6,492 nucleotides of DNA. Source: an uncultured Muribaculaceae bacterium. Its GTDB lineage: Bacteria > Bacteroidota > Bacteroidia > Bacteroidales > Muribaculaceae. The stretch spans positions 1-6,492 of the forward strand of contig CAKTOT010000112.1 of the NCBI GenBank assembly GCA_934590135.1, read 5' to 3'. Position numbers and translations under genes: made by a program. This document shows, piece by piece, positions 1 through 6,492 of the stretch. The notes under the pieces were generated by a model. The model was not told the DNA's origin. It ran no database searches and worked only from the letters and a program-made list of their open reading frames with translations. How positions within the stretch are numbered: the first letter of the stretch is position 1; every line of letters begins with the position of its first letter.

Positions 1-2325
1 GGACAGACCGATAGCGGCGATTACCATCAAAAGATGGATAATGCCAAATGCGGATGGCTGGAATTGGATAAACAATCAAGAGACAGCGATGAACATTATC
101 TTTTATACCCCTGTGACGGAGATTTATCCAGAATTTATATAGACGAGAGTAAAGACAAAAAGCACACCTCGCAACATTACGTTAGGGATTATTGTGAAGA
201 ATATGATAAAGATCAAGACTCCTCATGGGAACGCAATGAAACGATAAAGAATATATTCAATGAATGGTTTCCAGTATTACCGGACTTCCCTGGGTATAGG
301 CTTTTTGCAACAGGCAAGATGGGAACAAAAAAGAAAGAGCTACTGATACCGGCCAAGACAAAAGCTCCAAGAGAATTGAGCGATATCGTTGTTTCAAAAT
401 TCTTTGATGTTTACGAACCATCTCCAAACTTCGAGAAATATAAAGACCTCCTCTGTAGACAACGCGAGCGCATACCAGTGTTTTATGTTGAGGAGAACGG
501 GGCAATTGTCGCTCTTGGTATGGGGCGTATGTTCCGATATCCGTACAACCAAGGGATTAAAGACATTGTAGAAAAAGAACAGGATCCGAACAAATATGCC
601 GGACAACGAGACCTTTGCGAGACTATGTTTGGATGGATTGGCAATGATAGTGTAAAGGGCCGCGTGCAATTCAGCAACGCTTGGGCAGAAAAAGAAATCC
701 CTGATGACCGACCACAAGCGAATGGCGTACTTGGTCAGCCAAAAGCATCATTCTATCCACTATACATCAAACAGGAGAAAGGCGCCAAAACATACAATTC
801 TTATTCCTCCAAAGACATCCAAATCAGTGGCCGCAAGCGTTACCGCATACACAAAGGCAGCTCGACAATGGACTTGCCCCAAGGTAATGGCAACGAGAAC
901 ACAAAGACAACCATCAAGGCCATTCCGGCAGGTAATGATTTTAAGATGCGTATAAACGTCCACAACCTGCGCCCGATAGAGATTGGTGCACTGTTGTCCG
1001 CCATCACTTTTCATAACACATGTGACGTATTCCATAACATCGGTGCTGCCAAGTCTTTTGGATATGGTAAGCTGCATTGTGATGCCGGTCAAATAAGACT
1101 ATTTGGTCTAAAGAAAAGCTTCATCGAATACCTTAAGGATTTTGAGTGCCAGATGAATGTATTTTGTTCCAACATTGATAATCCTAAGGCATGGAGAGAT
1201 ACAATCCAGGTGATGCGGCTGTTAGGCATAATGTCTGAACACGGAGAAGGCCTTGAAATGATGAAGCTGGACGATTACACGACATCTAAGGGCACACAGA
1301 TTGTCGTCTTGAAAGAAAAAGAGAAATCACCAAAAACAATTGTAGATGATAACGACTTAAGGTCAAGCATCTTCAGTGTGACTGTCACAAGTATTCGTGA
1401 AAAGCTCAAATATATCATAGATCAAAAACAAGTAAATGACACAGACATACTGGCCATGTTAAAATGCCTTTTCTCAAACATCGAAGATTTGACAGCTTCA
1501 ATGCGCTCATTGGGCACAGATTTATATGCCTATACAGAGGTAATCGCAGAGATTGAAGAGCAAGTTCGCCTATGTGAAATCAAATGTAAAACTCCACTAT
1601 GGAATAAGCAAATAGAGGGCATCAAAGATAGTATGGTTCAATCCAATGAAGCGAATGGCTTATTAAGCATCAAGTGCAAAGCTCAGGATGTTTTTAATCA
1701 GATGATTAAATATAATGCCGACACTTCTGTTGTTTCAGCCCTGATAAAAGACATAGATAGCCGCATAAACCAACTAAATGTTTTAGCGCTTAGAGCCAAG
1801 TACTCTGAGGAATATGCAGAAGCACAAGCAGTATATGATAGGATTGATTGCATAGAAGGGAAAAACATTCCTGCGCTAAAAGCATTGGATATGGATGTCG
1901 CCACAGCGATAAATCGATACGAAAAAATAAGAACTATGTTAAGCCGAGATGGATTTGAGGACAGCATCGTAGAGGAGCGGATAAAGGAGCTGAAAACCAT
2001 TAAAGCTGAAATCGAAAAAATGCTTGCCGTGTCCGATTCATTGCGAGCAAGACTTGAAGCCAAACATGGAGAAAAACACACAGTCAATGACTGGAAAGTA
2101 TGTTCAAAAAAAATTGAACAGTGGATTAAGTCGCACAAACTTAGCACAGACGACAAGGACGCTATAGAGAAAACAGTCCGTAGGCTGTTTGAAAACCAAA
2201 CTAAAGATGAGAAAAAGGGAAATGTTTGGACAACGCGTAACAGCCATATATGGAAAGCGCTTGACGTCTATCTCGGCAAAGAACGAGCCGAGGTCCTCTT
2301 TAACAAACTGAATAATACGAAATAA
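1..2325 (+). CDS. Type III CRISPR RAMP protein, TIGR03986-like, 5' truncated by window edge
   Basis: Probable structural subunit of a type III crRNA-guided interference complex, acting in the cytoplasm. The frame is open from base 1, so the Met at 34 is probably internal and the true start lies to the left; 774 codons are visible. Numbering from that Met, RAMP features are CETMFGWIG and SVKGRVQFSNA (about 195-216), GRKRYRIHKG (266-275), a strand/helix block ending RPIEIGALLSAI (313-324), and a glycine-rich loop HNIGAAKSFGYGKL (334-347). From about 440 to 763 the protein turns into a Lys/Glu-rich helical, coiled-coil-like extension ending in a compact segment (about 692-760) with CSKKIEQWIKSHKL and RNSHIWKALDVYLGKERAE. 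The missing N-terminus prevents checking for a catalytic Asp of the Csm3/Cmr4 kind. The gene is AT-rich and sits 5 bases before cas6. RAMP membership is fairly sure; the TIGR03986 label comes from recall of the family pattern. Confidence 0.8.
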   Translation, partial: GQTDSGDYHQKMDNAKCGWLELDKQSRDSDEHYLLYPCDGDLSRIYIDESKDKKHTSQHYVRDYCEEYDKDQDSSWERNETIKNIFNEWFPVLPDFPGYRLFATGKMGTKKKELLIPAKTKAPRELSDIVVSKFFDVYEPSPNFEKYKDLLCRQRERIPVFYVEENGAIVALGMGRMFRYPYNQGIKDIVEKEQDPNKYAGQRDLCETMFGWIGNDSVKGRVQFSNAWAEKEIPDDRPQANGVLGQPKASFYPLYIKQEKGAKTYNSYSSKDIQISGRKRYRIHKGSSTMDLPQGNGNENTKTTIKAIPAGNDFKMRINVHNLRPIEIGALLSAITFHNTCDVFHNIGAAKSFGYGKLHCDAGQIRLFGLKKSFIEYLKDFECQMNVFCSNIDNPKAWRDTIQVMRLLGIMSEHGEGLEMMKLDDYTTSKGTQIVVLKEKEKSPKTIVDDNDLRSSIFSVTVTSIREKLKYIIDQKQVNDTDILAMLKCLFSNIEDLTASMRSLGTDLYAYTEVIAEIEEQVRLCEIKCKTPLWNKQIEGIKDSMVQSNEANGLLSIKCKAQDVFNQMIKYNADTSVVSALIKDIDSRINQLNVLALRAKYSEEYAEAQAVYDRIDCIEGKNIPALKALDMDVATAINRYEKIRTMLSRDGFEDSIVEERIKELKTIKAEIEKMLAVSDSLRARLEAKHGEKHTVNDWKVCSKKIEQWIKSHKLSTDDKDAIEKTVRRLFENQTKDEKKGNVWTTRNSHIWKALDVYLGKERAEVLFNKLNNTK

Positions 2326-2330
2326 GCGCT

Positions 2331-2999
2331 ATGGGAGGCAAGATGGTGACGGTGCTTGTCGCGAGGTACGACACGGAGATAGCGGAAAGGGAGATACCCT
2401 TTCTGCGCGGCGCCGTCATCCAAGCTGCCGGATGTGACAATATCCTGCTGCACAACCACGTGGACGAGCAATTGCGCTATAGCTACCCTATGGTGCAGTA
2501 CAAACGCCTCGACGGGCGGGCTGCCATCGTGTGCATTGACTCGGGCCTCGAAGCCGTCCGCGACATCATTGCCCTCGACCTGCCCCAAGTGCGACTCGGA
2601 CGCCGTATCACGGCGCTACCCGCTCCGGCACTCGAGCTTGAAGAAACCGAAGTGGCGCTCACCGATGAAATCTTCACCTACCGAGCTACTCGCTACTTTC
2701 CGCTCAATCAGGACAACCATCGCCGCTACAACGCCACCGATAGCATCATCGAGCGCTACCGCCTTGTCGAGCAGTGCATCGTAGGCAATATCCTATCCTT
2801 CGCCAAAGGTGTAGGCGTATTCTTCGATGGCACAGTGACGGCACAACTTGTCGCTGTATCACATACCGAACTCTACGACTTCAAAGACATCAAATTACGC
2901 GGCTTCGACCTCGTCTTCAAGACCAATGTCCGCCTACCATCCTACATCGGACTTGGCAAACACGCCAGCCTCGGCGCCGGCACCATCATCCAAATATAA
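2331..2999 (+). CDS. cas6: CRISPR-associated endoribonuclease Cas6 (Cas6b-like)
   Basis: Cuts the repeat-spacer transcript within the repeats to release crRNAs. At 222 residues it is normal in size for a Cas6. The N-terminal ferredoxin-like half has strand TVLVARYDTEI, then EIPFLRGAVI, HNHVDEQLRYSYPMVQYKRL (41-60) and AAIVCIDSGLEAV. The C-terminal half ends in the glycine-rich RNA-binding loop YIGLGKHASLGAGTI (205-219) typical of the family. His41 and His43 are the best visible candidates for catalysis, which is inference. The start is ambiguous: ATG 2331 is 5 bases after the preceding stop, but ATG 2343 (MVTVLVARYD) better fits the usual family start and has GGGAGG at 2333-2338 just upstream. 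The gene is strikingly GC-rich beside its neighbours (38 of 60 bases are G or C at 2521-2580, against 23 of 60 at 1741-1800 in the RAMP gene), suggesting a separate history. Confidence 0.9.
   Translation: MGGKMVTVLVARYDTEIAEREIPFLRGAVIQAAGCDNILLHNHVDEQLRYSYPMVQYKRLDGRAAIVCIDSGLEAVRDIIALDLPQVRLGRRITALPAPALELEETEVALTDEIFTYRATRYFPLNQDNHRRYNATDSIIERYRLVEQCIVGNILSFAKGVGVFFDGTVTAQLVAVSHTELYDFKDIKLRGFDLVFKTNVRLPSYIGLGKHASLGAGTIIQI
2333..2338 (+). promoter_or_regulatory. Shine-Dalgarno-like GGGAGG favouring the second cas6 start
   Basis: GGGAGG lies four bases before the in-frame ATG at 2343 and overlaps the first possible cas6 start at 2331. It is the only strong purine-rich site seen before any gene here. 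Together with the protein alignment sense (MVTVLVARYD as first strand) it supports initiation at 2343. Bacteroidota often do not depend on such sites, and the spacing is short, so this is suggestive only. Confidence 0.35.
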
Positions 3000-3010
3000 C
3001 GACACAATAT

Positions 3011-4129
3011 ATGAAGAACGTACATATCACTTTAGTGGGCAAAGAAGCCCTCCCGGTATTCTACCCAATATACGAATATCGTCCAGACATTACTTACCTA
3101 ATTGGGACACCCCAGTCAAAGCCTGTAATGGACAACTTGTGCGCAACCATTGAAAAGTATGGCTTGCAATGTGTGGAAGAAATAATTGGGGACGCGTTTG
3201 ATGCGAATGTTTGCAAGCGTAAATGTGACAGCATTATAGCGAATAAAGGGCTTGACTGTTCGTATACATTCAATCTGACTGGAGGGACAAAGCCTATGGC
3301 TCTTGGTGCGATGTGGTCCGCAATTATGCATGATTGCGCAATGATATATACTGATTCTAAAGACTGCATTGACATCCGTACATCCGAGAAGACCCCGCTA
3401 CAAAGGCATCTGCCCTCTGAACTCATATTTATGCTTCAAGGCCAAAAGCTGAAAAGCTATAACCCATATACACCCGACCCCGAACGCAGCAAATGCGCAG
3501 AAGAAGTTCGCAGTCAAGTATTTGACCCATACAAGAGAGAAGTTCTTTCCCTTCTTAAAGCGGAATATGACCGCAACACAGATCATATAAATAGTCCTTA
3601 CTCTTATGGACCGGTGACATACAAAAAGGACGGGGCAAGTACTATCATAGAATATAACGGCGATGAGATATTCCGAAGTGATTACCCGGAGGCAGACATG
3701 CTTTTATTCGAAGGTCGATGGTGGGAAACGCTCGTTGCCGATACTATCTACAAATGGGCTAAGGATAAATACGATGTTTGGACTAGTGTCGTATTTGACC
3801 CTCAAAAAGAAGATTATACCAAAGACGGCATCAAGATAACAAAAAACGAAATTGATATATTGGTCAATTTGGGAAACAAGTTCCTCTTTGTCGAATGCAA
3901 GTCTAGCACTTTTAATCAAGACGACATCTACAAACTCAACCGAATTACACAAACCTATGGAAGCGATAAATCAAAAGGTGTGTTAATTGCCTATAGAATC
4001 TTCTCAAAAATTAGATCCAACCTAAGAGAAAAGGCGACAGACAATAAGGTTGACATTCTCACCTTTGATAACGGCTTCAACAATCTTGATAGCAAATTAA
4101 CAAAAGTAATCAACACCCTCAAAGCATAA
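3011..4129 (+). CDS. Card1/Can2-like CARF - PD-(D/E)XK nuclease, cOA-activated type III effector
   Basis: Ancillary effector of type III CRISPR immunity, 372 residues. The N-terminal CARF domain (about 1-150) would bind cyclic oligoadenylate made by Cas10; it opens with strand NVHITLVG and carries the ligand-site signature FNLTGGTKPMALGAMW (87-102). The C-terminal restriction-like nuclease (about 225-372) shows FEGRWWE (E239), NEIDIL (D282) and FVECKSS (E295, K297), the PD-(D/E)XK metal-binding core. The layout matches Card1/Can2 (DUF1887), known as cA4-activated, metal-dependent nucleases acting on DNA and/or RNA. ATG 3011 was chosen because MKNVHITLVG begins the first CARF strand; the frame is open back to an ATG at 2774, but that Arg/His-rich stretch is only cas6 read in another frame. 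It starts 11 bases after cas6 and ends 4 bases before the next effector. Ligand ring size and substrate cannot be read from sequence. Confidence 0.9.
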   Translation: MKNVHITLVGKEALPVFYPIYEYRPDITYLIGTPQSKPVMDNLCATIEKYGLQCVEEIIGDAFDANVCKRKCDSIIANKGLDCSYTFNLTGGTKPMALGAMWSAIMHDCAMIYTDSKDCIDIRTSEKTPLQRHLPSELIFMLQGQKLKSYNPYTPDPERSKCAEEVRSQVFDPYKREVLSLLKAEYDRNTDHINSPYSYGPVTYKKDGASTIIEYNGDEIFRSDYPEADMLLFEGRWWETLVADTIYKWAKDKYDVWTSVVFDPQKEDYTKDGIKITKNEIDILVNLGNKFLFVECKSSTFNQDDIYKLNRITQTYGSDKSKGVLIAYRIFSKIRSNLREKATDNKVDILTFDNGFNNLDSKLTKVINTLKA

Positions 4130-4133
4130 GACA

Positions 4134-5828
4134 ATGTCACGCAAGGTTTTTATCTCCGTCCTCGGAACGGGTTTTTACAGCGAGTGCGTCTACAAGATGG
4201 GCGGTTTTCAGTCTGACGCCACCCGCTTTATCCAGCAGGCAACACTGCAGATGCTCACAAAACAGAAGGTCGGCGGCGAGTGGACCAAAGACGATCAAAT
4301 ATATATCGTCCTCACCGAAAAAGCGAAGGTAGACAACTGGGAAGTGCCAAATGACATGCGTTATAACAATAAGACTGGAAAAGACGAGCCATACATCGGA
4401 TTAAAGTCCATCCTCGAACAGATGCAGCTCCCCACTCCGATAGATGTAATCGATATTCCGGATGGCAATAACGAAAAAGAGTTATGGGATATCTTCTATA
4501 AGGTATATACCGTTTTGGAAGACGGCGATGAACTATACTTCGACCTCACACATGGTTTCAGATACCTTCCGATGTTGGTATTGGTACTCGGCAACTACGC
4601 GAAATTCTTGAAGCACACCGAAGTCAGGAGCCTGACATACGGCAACTATGAAGCAAGCGTAAAGACGATACAAGATGTCACGCCTTTAGCAGTCCTTCAA
4701 GACTGGACTAACGCCGCCGCAGACTACCTCAACCACGGCGATGCAAAGAAGCTAAAAGATTGCGCAGATAAGCCGCTGATCGCCATTGCTCGAGAAACAA
4801 AAGGGCAAGACCAAGATGCAACCACTCTCAGAAAATTGAGCAAACAGTTATATGAATTTAGCAATTCTATTTCTTTCAACCGAGGTGATGAAATAATTAT
4901 AGGCAAACAAAGTGAGCAAATAAAGGCTCTTTTATCAAAAGCCGATGCCGAATATATCCGTCCGATGGGACCTTTGTTTAAACAGATCGCGAAATCTGTT
5001 AAAAATTTCACTCCCGATAGTCCCGAAAATATGATTGAGGCTTCGCGACTATGTTTGGATCACAGCTACTATCAGGCATCAATAACGTTGCTGCAAGAGG
5101 GAATAGTATCTATTCTTTGTCGCAAATTTCATCTTGACATTAAGGACAAAGGCGATAGAGAAATTGCGACACAAGCCTTAAACAAGCTTGGGCTGGAACA
5201 AAAAAAAGATTCAAACAAATACAGGCCGCTATCACCTTATAAAGAAACTATTATTGACCGGATCATTGGCAGTGGTATAATATCATCAGAACTGGCCAAC
5301 CAATGGAATCAGATAACAGAAGACCGAAACGACTTCAACCATGCCGGTCTTCGAGCGAGCTATAAAGATCCTGAAACATTGCGCAGTAGTATAAGCTCAT
5401 ATCTTTCGGCTGTCTCCAATGAAATCTCTGCAATCAAAGCCTATGCTCCCGGCACTCCCCCGTTACTCGTCAATCTGTCCAACCATCCATATAAGGATTG
5501 GTCGGAAAGCCAGAAAAAGGCCGCAGAAAAGTATGGAGAAGTACAGGATATGGCATTTCCAGCAATAGACCCGGCGATGAAAATTGACGATATCAAAAAG
5601 GAGATAGCCGCGCCGCAAATATACGAGATTAAAAATATGTGCAAGGAACGCAGAATCACCGTTCACATAATGGGTGAGATGTTCTACACTTTTTATGTCG
5701 TTTCTCAATTAAAGGCTTTTGGCATCCGCTGTATCTGCTCGACGAGTGAGCGCGACACCGAAGACCTCGGCGGAGGCGAGAAGAAAGTCACATTCCGCTT
5801 CAAGCGCTTCCGCGACTACGACTGCTAA
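4134..5828 (+). CDS. TIGR02221/Csx1-type CARF-HEPN ribonuclease with C-terminal ring-nuclease-like domain
   Basis: Second cyclic-oligoadenylate-activated effector, 564 residues. The N-terminal CARF domain (about 1-190) opens KVFISVLGTGFY, the LGTG start typical of TIGR02221 proteins, and has the ligand-site motif YFDLTHGFRYLPM (135-147). A helical linker leads to a HEPN domain (about 295-435) with the RNase motif EDRNDFNHAG: R398 and H403 form R-x4-H, expected to cut single-stranded RNA once dimerised and activated. Beyond residue 440 the family would normally end, but about 120 more residues follow: LLVNLSNHPYKDW (444-456), AFPAIDP (474-480), HIMGEMFYTFYVVSQLKAFG (511-530) and CSTSER (535-540). 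This pattern recalls the standalone Csx15/Csx16/Csx20 ring-nuclease group (recall, not a search), suggesting a domain that removes the activator. Base composition is GC-rich at both ends and AT-rich in the middle. CARF-HEPN is secure; the C-terminal role is inference. Confidence 0.88.
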   Translation: MSRKVFISVLGTGFYSECVYKMGGFQSDATRFIQQATLQMLTKQKVGGEWTKDDQIYIVLTEKAKVDNWEVPNDMRYNNKTGKDEPYIGLKSILEQMQLPTPIDVIDIPDGNNEKELWDIFYKVYTVLEDGDELYFDLTHGFRYLPMLVLVLGNYAKFLKHTEVRSLTYGNYEASVKTIQDVTPLAVLQDWTNAAADYLNHGDAKKLKDCADKPLIAIARETKGQDQDATTLRKLSKQLYEFSNSISFNRGDEIIIGKQSEQIKALLSKADAEYIRPMGPLFKQIAKSVKNFTPDSPENMIEASRLCLDHSYYQASITLLQEGIVSILCRKFHLDIKDKGDREIATQALNKLGLEQKKDSNKYRPLSPYKETIIDRIIGSGIISSELANQWNQITEDRNDFNHAGLRASYKDPETLRSSISSYLSAVSNEISAIKAYAPGTPPLLVNLSNHPYKDWSESQKKAAEKYGEVQDMAFPAIDPAMKIDDIKKEIAAPQIYEIKNMCKERRITVHIMGEMFYTFYVVSQLKAFGIRCICSTSERDTEDLGGGEKKVTFRFKRFRDYDC

Positions 5829-5948
5829 GCATCGATGACGGAGGTGGCCGGCAGTGCCACCTCCACATCGGTAAGCCTATCCCATCACGGCTATATCGAG
5901 TATTCGAGCCATATTAGTCACTACTTCCTCACAAATTATCATCACCCG
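5829..5948. other. Intergenic spacer before cas1
   Basis: This 120-base gap is the only sizeable spacer between genes in the window. It contains a perfect hairpin (5840-5864). No Bacteroidota-type promoter (TTTG / TAnnTTTG) is convincing, although none is excluded. Read in the frame of cas1 it has no stop codon and includes an ATG at 5835. The resulting 38 residues before Met 5949 are rich in Ser, His and Tyr and do not look like part of Cas1. Confidence 0.6.
5840..5864. other. Perfect 9-bp inverted repeat (hairpin) downstream of the HEPN gene
   Basis: GGAGGTGGC (5840-5848) pairs with GCCACCTCC (5856-5864) around a 7-base loop, starting 11 bases after the stop of the CARF-HEPN gene. The stem is GC-rich and would be stable in RNA. 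No T-run follows, so it is not a standard intrinsic terminator. It could protect the 3' end of the upstream message, partly attenuate transcription into cas1, or bind a protein. Confidence 0.5.
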
Positions 5949-6492
5949 ATGGAGCTTGTCATCAATACCTATGGTGTATCCATAAGCCGCGACAATGAAG
6001 GTTTCGTCATCAGCAACGCCGATGGTCGCCAACGCATTCCCGTGGCGGGCATCGACTCGATACAAATAGGCCGAGGCGCTCAAATCACCAGCGATGCCGT
6101 AATGCTCGCCGTCGAACACGAAATCGAAGTAATCTTTGCCGATAAATCCGGTCAACCGTTGGCACGTATTTGGAGTCCGAAATACGGGTCAATATCCACC
6201 ATTCGCAAAGGACAGTTGACATTCTCGTTCTCGTCAGATGCCGTGGGCTGGATTAAGGATGTCATACTGCGCAAGATTGAGAACCAACAAGCACTGCTTC
6301 TGATGCTTGCAGCCGATGATGCGAAGCCCGAGCTGCGCCAAAGCACAGACAAGGCCATACGCCGCCTCGAAGACTATCGCACCAAGATACGCACCATCGA
6401 GGGCGACATCGTCAGTGACATAGCCCCCACCCTACGCGGCTGGGAAGGAGTAGCCTCCAAAATCTACTTTGAAGCCTTGTCCGGATTTATCC
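5949..6492 (+). CDS. cas1: CRISPR-associated endonuclease/integrase Cas1, 3' truncated by window edge
   Basis: Spacer-acquisition integrase that, with Cas2, inserts new spacers into the CRISPR array. The first 181 codons are visible. The N-terminal beta-rich domain reads MELVINTYGVSISRD, then DGRQRIPVAGIDSIQIGRG, AQITSDAVMLAVEHEIEVIF and IWSPKYGSISTIRKGQL, a pattern close to Cas1 proteins attached to type III loci in Bacteroidota. The last visible stretch, RGWEGVASKIYFEALSGF (163-180), is the Cas1 motif carrying the first catalytic, metal-binding Glu (probably E166); the His and Asp partners lie beyond the edge. ATG 5949 was chosen because it starts the first beta strand as in homologues; an in-frame ATG at 5835 would add 38 residues unlike Cas1. 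No reverse transcriptase is fused at the N-terminus. Composition is GC-rich (35 of 60 at 6361-6420), like cas6. Cas2 and the array probably follow. Confidence 0.92.
   Translation, partial: MELVINTYGVSISRDNEGFVISNADGRQRIPVAGIDSIQIGRGAQITSDAVMLAVEHEIEVIFADKSGQPLARIWSPKYGSISTIRKGQLTFSFSSDAVGWIKDVILRKIENQQALLLMLAADDAKPELRQSTDKAIRRLEDYRTKIRTIEGDIVSDIAPTLRGWEGVASKIYFEALSGFI

Noticed and set aside
2101..2120. Inverted repeat TGTTCAA / TTGAACA around a run of A inside the RAMP gene
   Set aside because: A 7-bp stem with a 6-base loop is expected a few times by chance in 6.5 kb, and the coding frame continues normally through the eight-A run with no sign of a frameshift.
1698..2156. 152-codon open frame on the minus strand opposite the RAMP gene
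   Set aside because: Ser/Phe-rich translation with no recognisable motif, opposite a helical Lys/Glu-rich coding stretch; typical antisense shadow.
2774..3010. Upstream 79-codon extension of the Card1-like frame inside cas6
   Set aside because: The extension is Arg/His-rich, overlaps the conserved end of cas6 in another frame, and Met 3011 begins the first CARF strand. It is a shadow of cas6.
4981..5000. Inverted repeat AACAGAT / ATCTGTT inside the CARF-HEPN gene
   Set aside because: Same argument: a 7-bp stem in coding sequence is within chance expectation, and no regulatory context is visible.
5835..5948. Longer Cas1 starting at ATG 5835
   Set aside because: The added 38 residues span the hairpin and do not resemble Cas1, whereas MELVINTYG at 5949 matches the usual family start.
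5877..6358. Minus-strand open frames at 5877-6155 and 6152-6358
   Set aside because: They lie opposite the clearly coding cas1 and show no domain or supporting start context.
1..6492. CRISPR array or other direct repeats
   Set aside because: No regularly spaced 25-40 base repeats were seen on reading; almost all of the window is coding. An array would have to lie outside it.

Overview
The window is a compact stretch of a type III CRISPR-Cas locus. All genes lie on the + strand. Bacteroidota (Bacteroidales-like) is the most likely host: the Cas1 and Cas6 resemble, by recall, the forms common in that phylum, the spacers between genes are short, and most starts have no clear Shine-Dalgarno. The host assignment is inference, and family names come from motif recognition without database searches.

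Layout: (1) 1-2325, the 3' part of a large RAMP-superfamily gene of the TIGR03986 type. Its reading frame is open at the left edge. A RAMP core with a glycine-rich loop is followed by a helix-rich extension of about 325 residues. (2) 2331-2999, a Cas6 crRNA-processing endonuclease. (3) 3011-4129, a Card1/Can2-like protein with an N-terminal CARF sensor and a C-terminal PD-(D/E)XK nuclease. (4) 4134-5828, a TIGR02221/Csx1-type CARF-HEPN ribonuclease with an extra C-terminal domain of about 120 residues that resembles the small ring-nuclease families Csx15/Csx16/Csx20. (5) 5829-5948, a 120-base spacer holding a perfect 9-bp hairpin. (6) 5949-6492, the 5' part of cas1, cut by the right edge.

Proposed interplay: Cas6 cuts the array transcript into crRNAs. 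The RAMP protein helps build the crRNA-guided complex; Cas10 and the other subunits are presumably encoded to the left, outside the window. On target recognition Cas10 would make cyclic oligoadenylate. That messenger would switch on two ancillary effectors encoded side by side, a metal-dependent nuclease (Card1-like) and a HEPN RNase. The C-terminal domain of the HEPN protein may degrade the messenger and so act as a built-in timer. Cas1 handles spacer acquisition. The first four genes are spaced by 5, 11 and 4 bases and are probably one transcription unit.

The two most notable points are the apparent fusion of a cOA-activated RNase with a ring-nuclease-like domain, and the patchwork base composition. 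cas6, cas1 and both ends of the HEPN gene are GC-rich, while the RAMP gene, the Card1-like gene and the middle of the HEPN gene are AT-rich. No CRISPR array, RNA gene or insertion sequence was seen.
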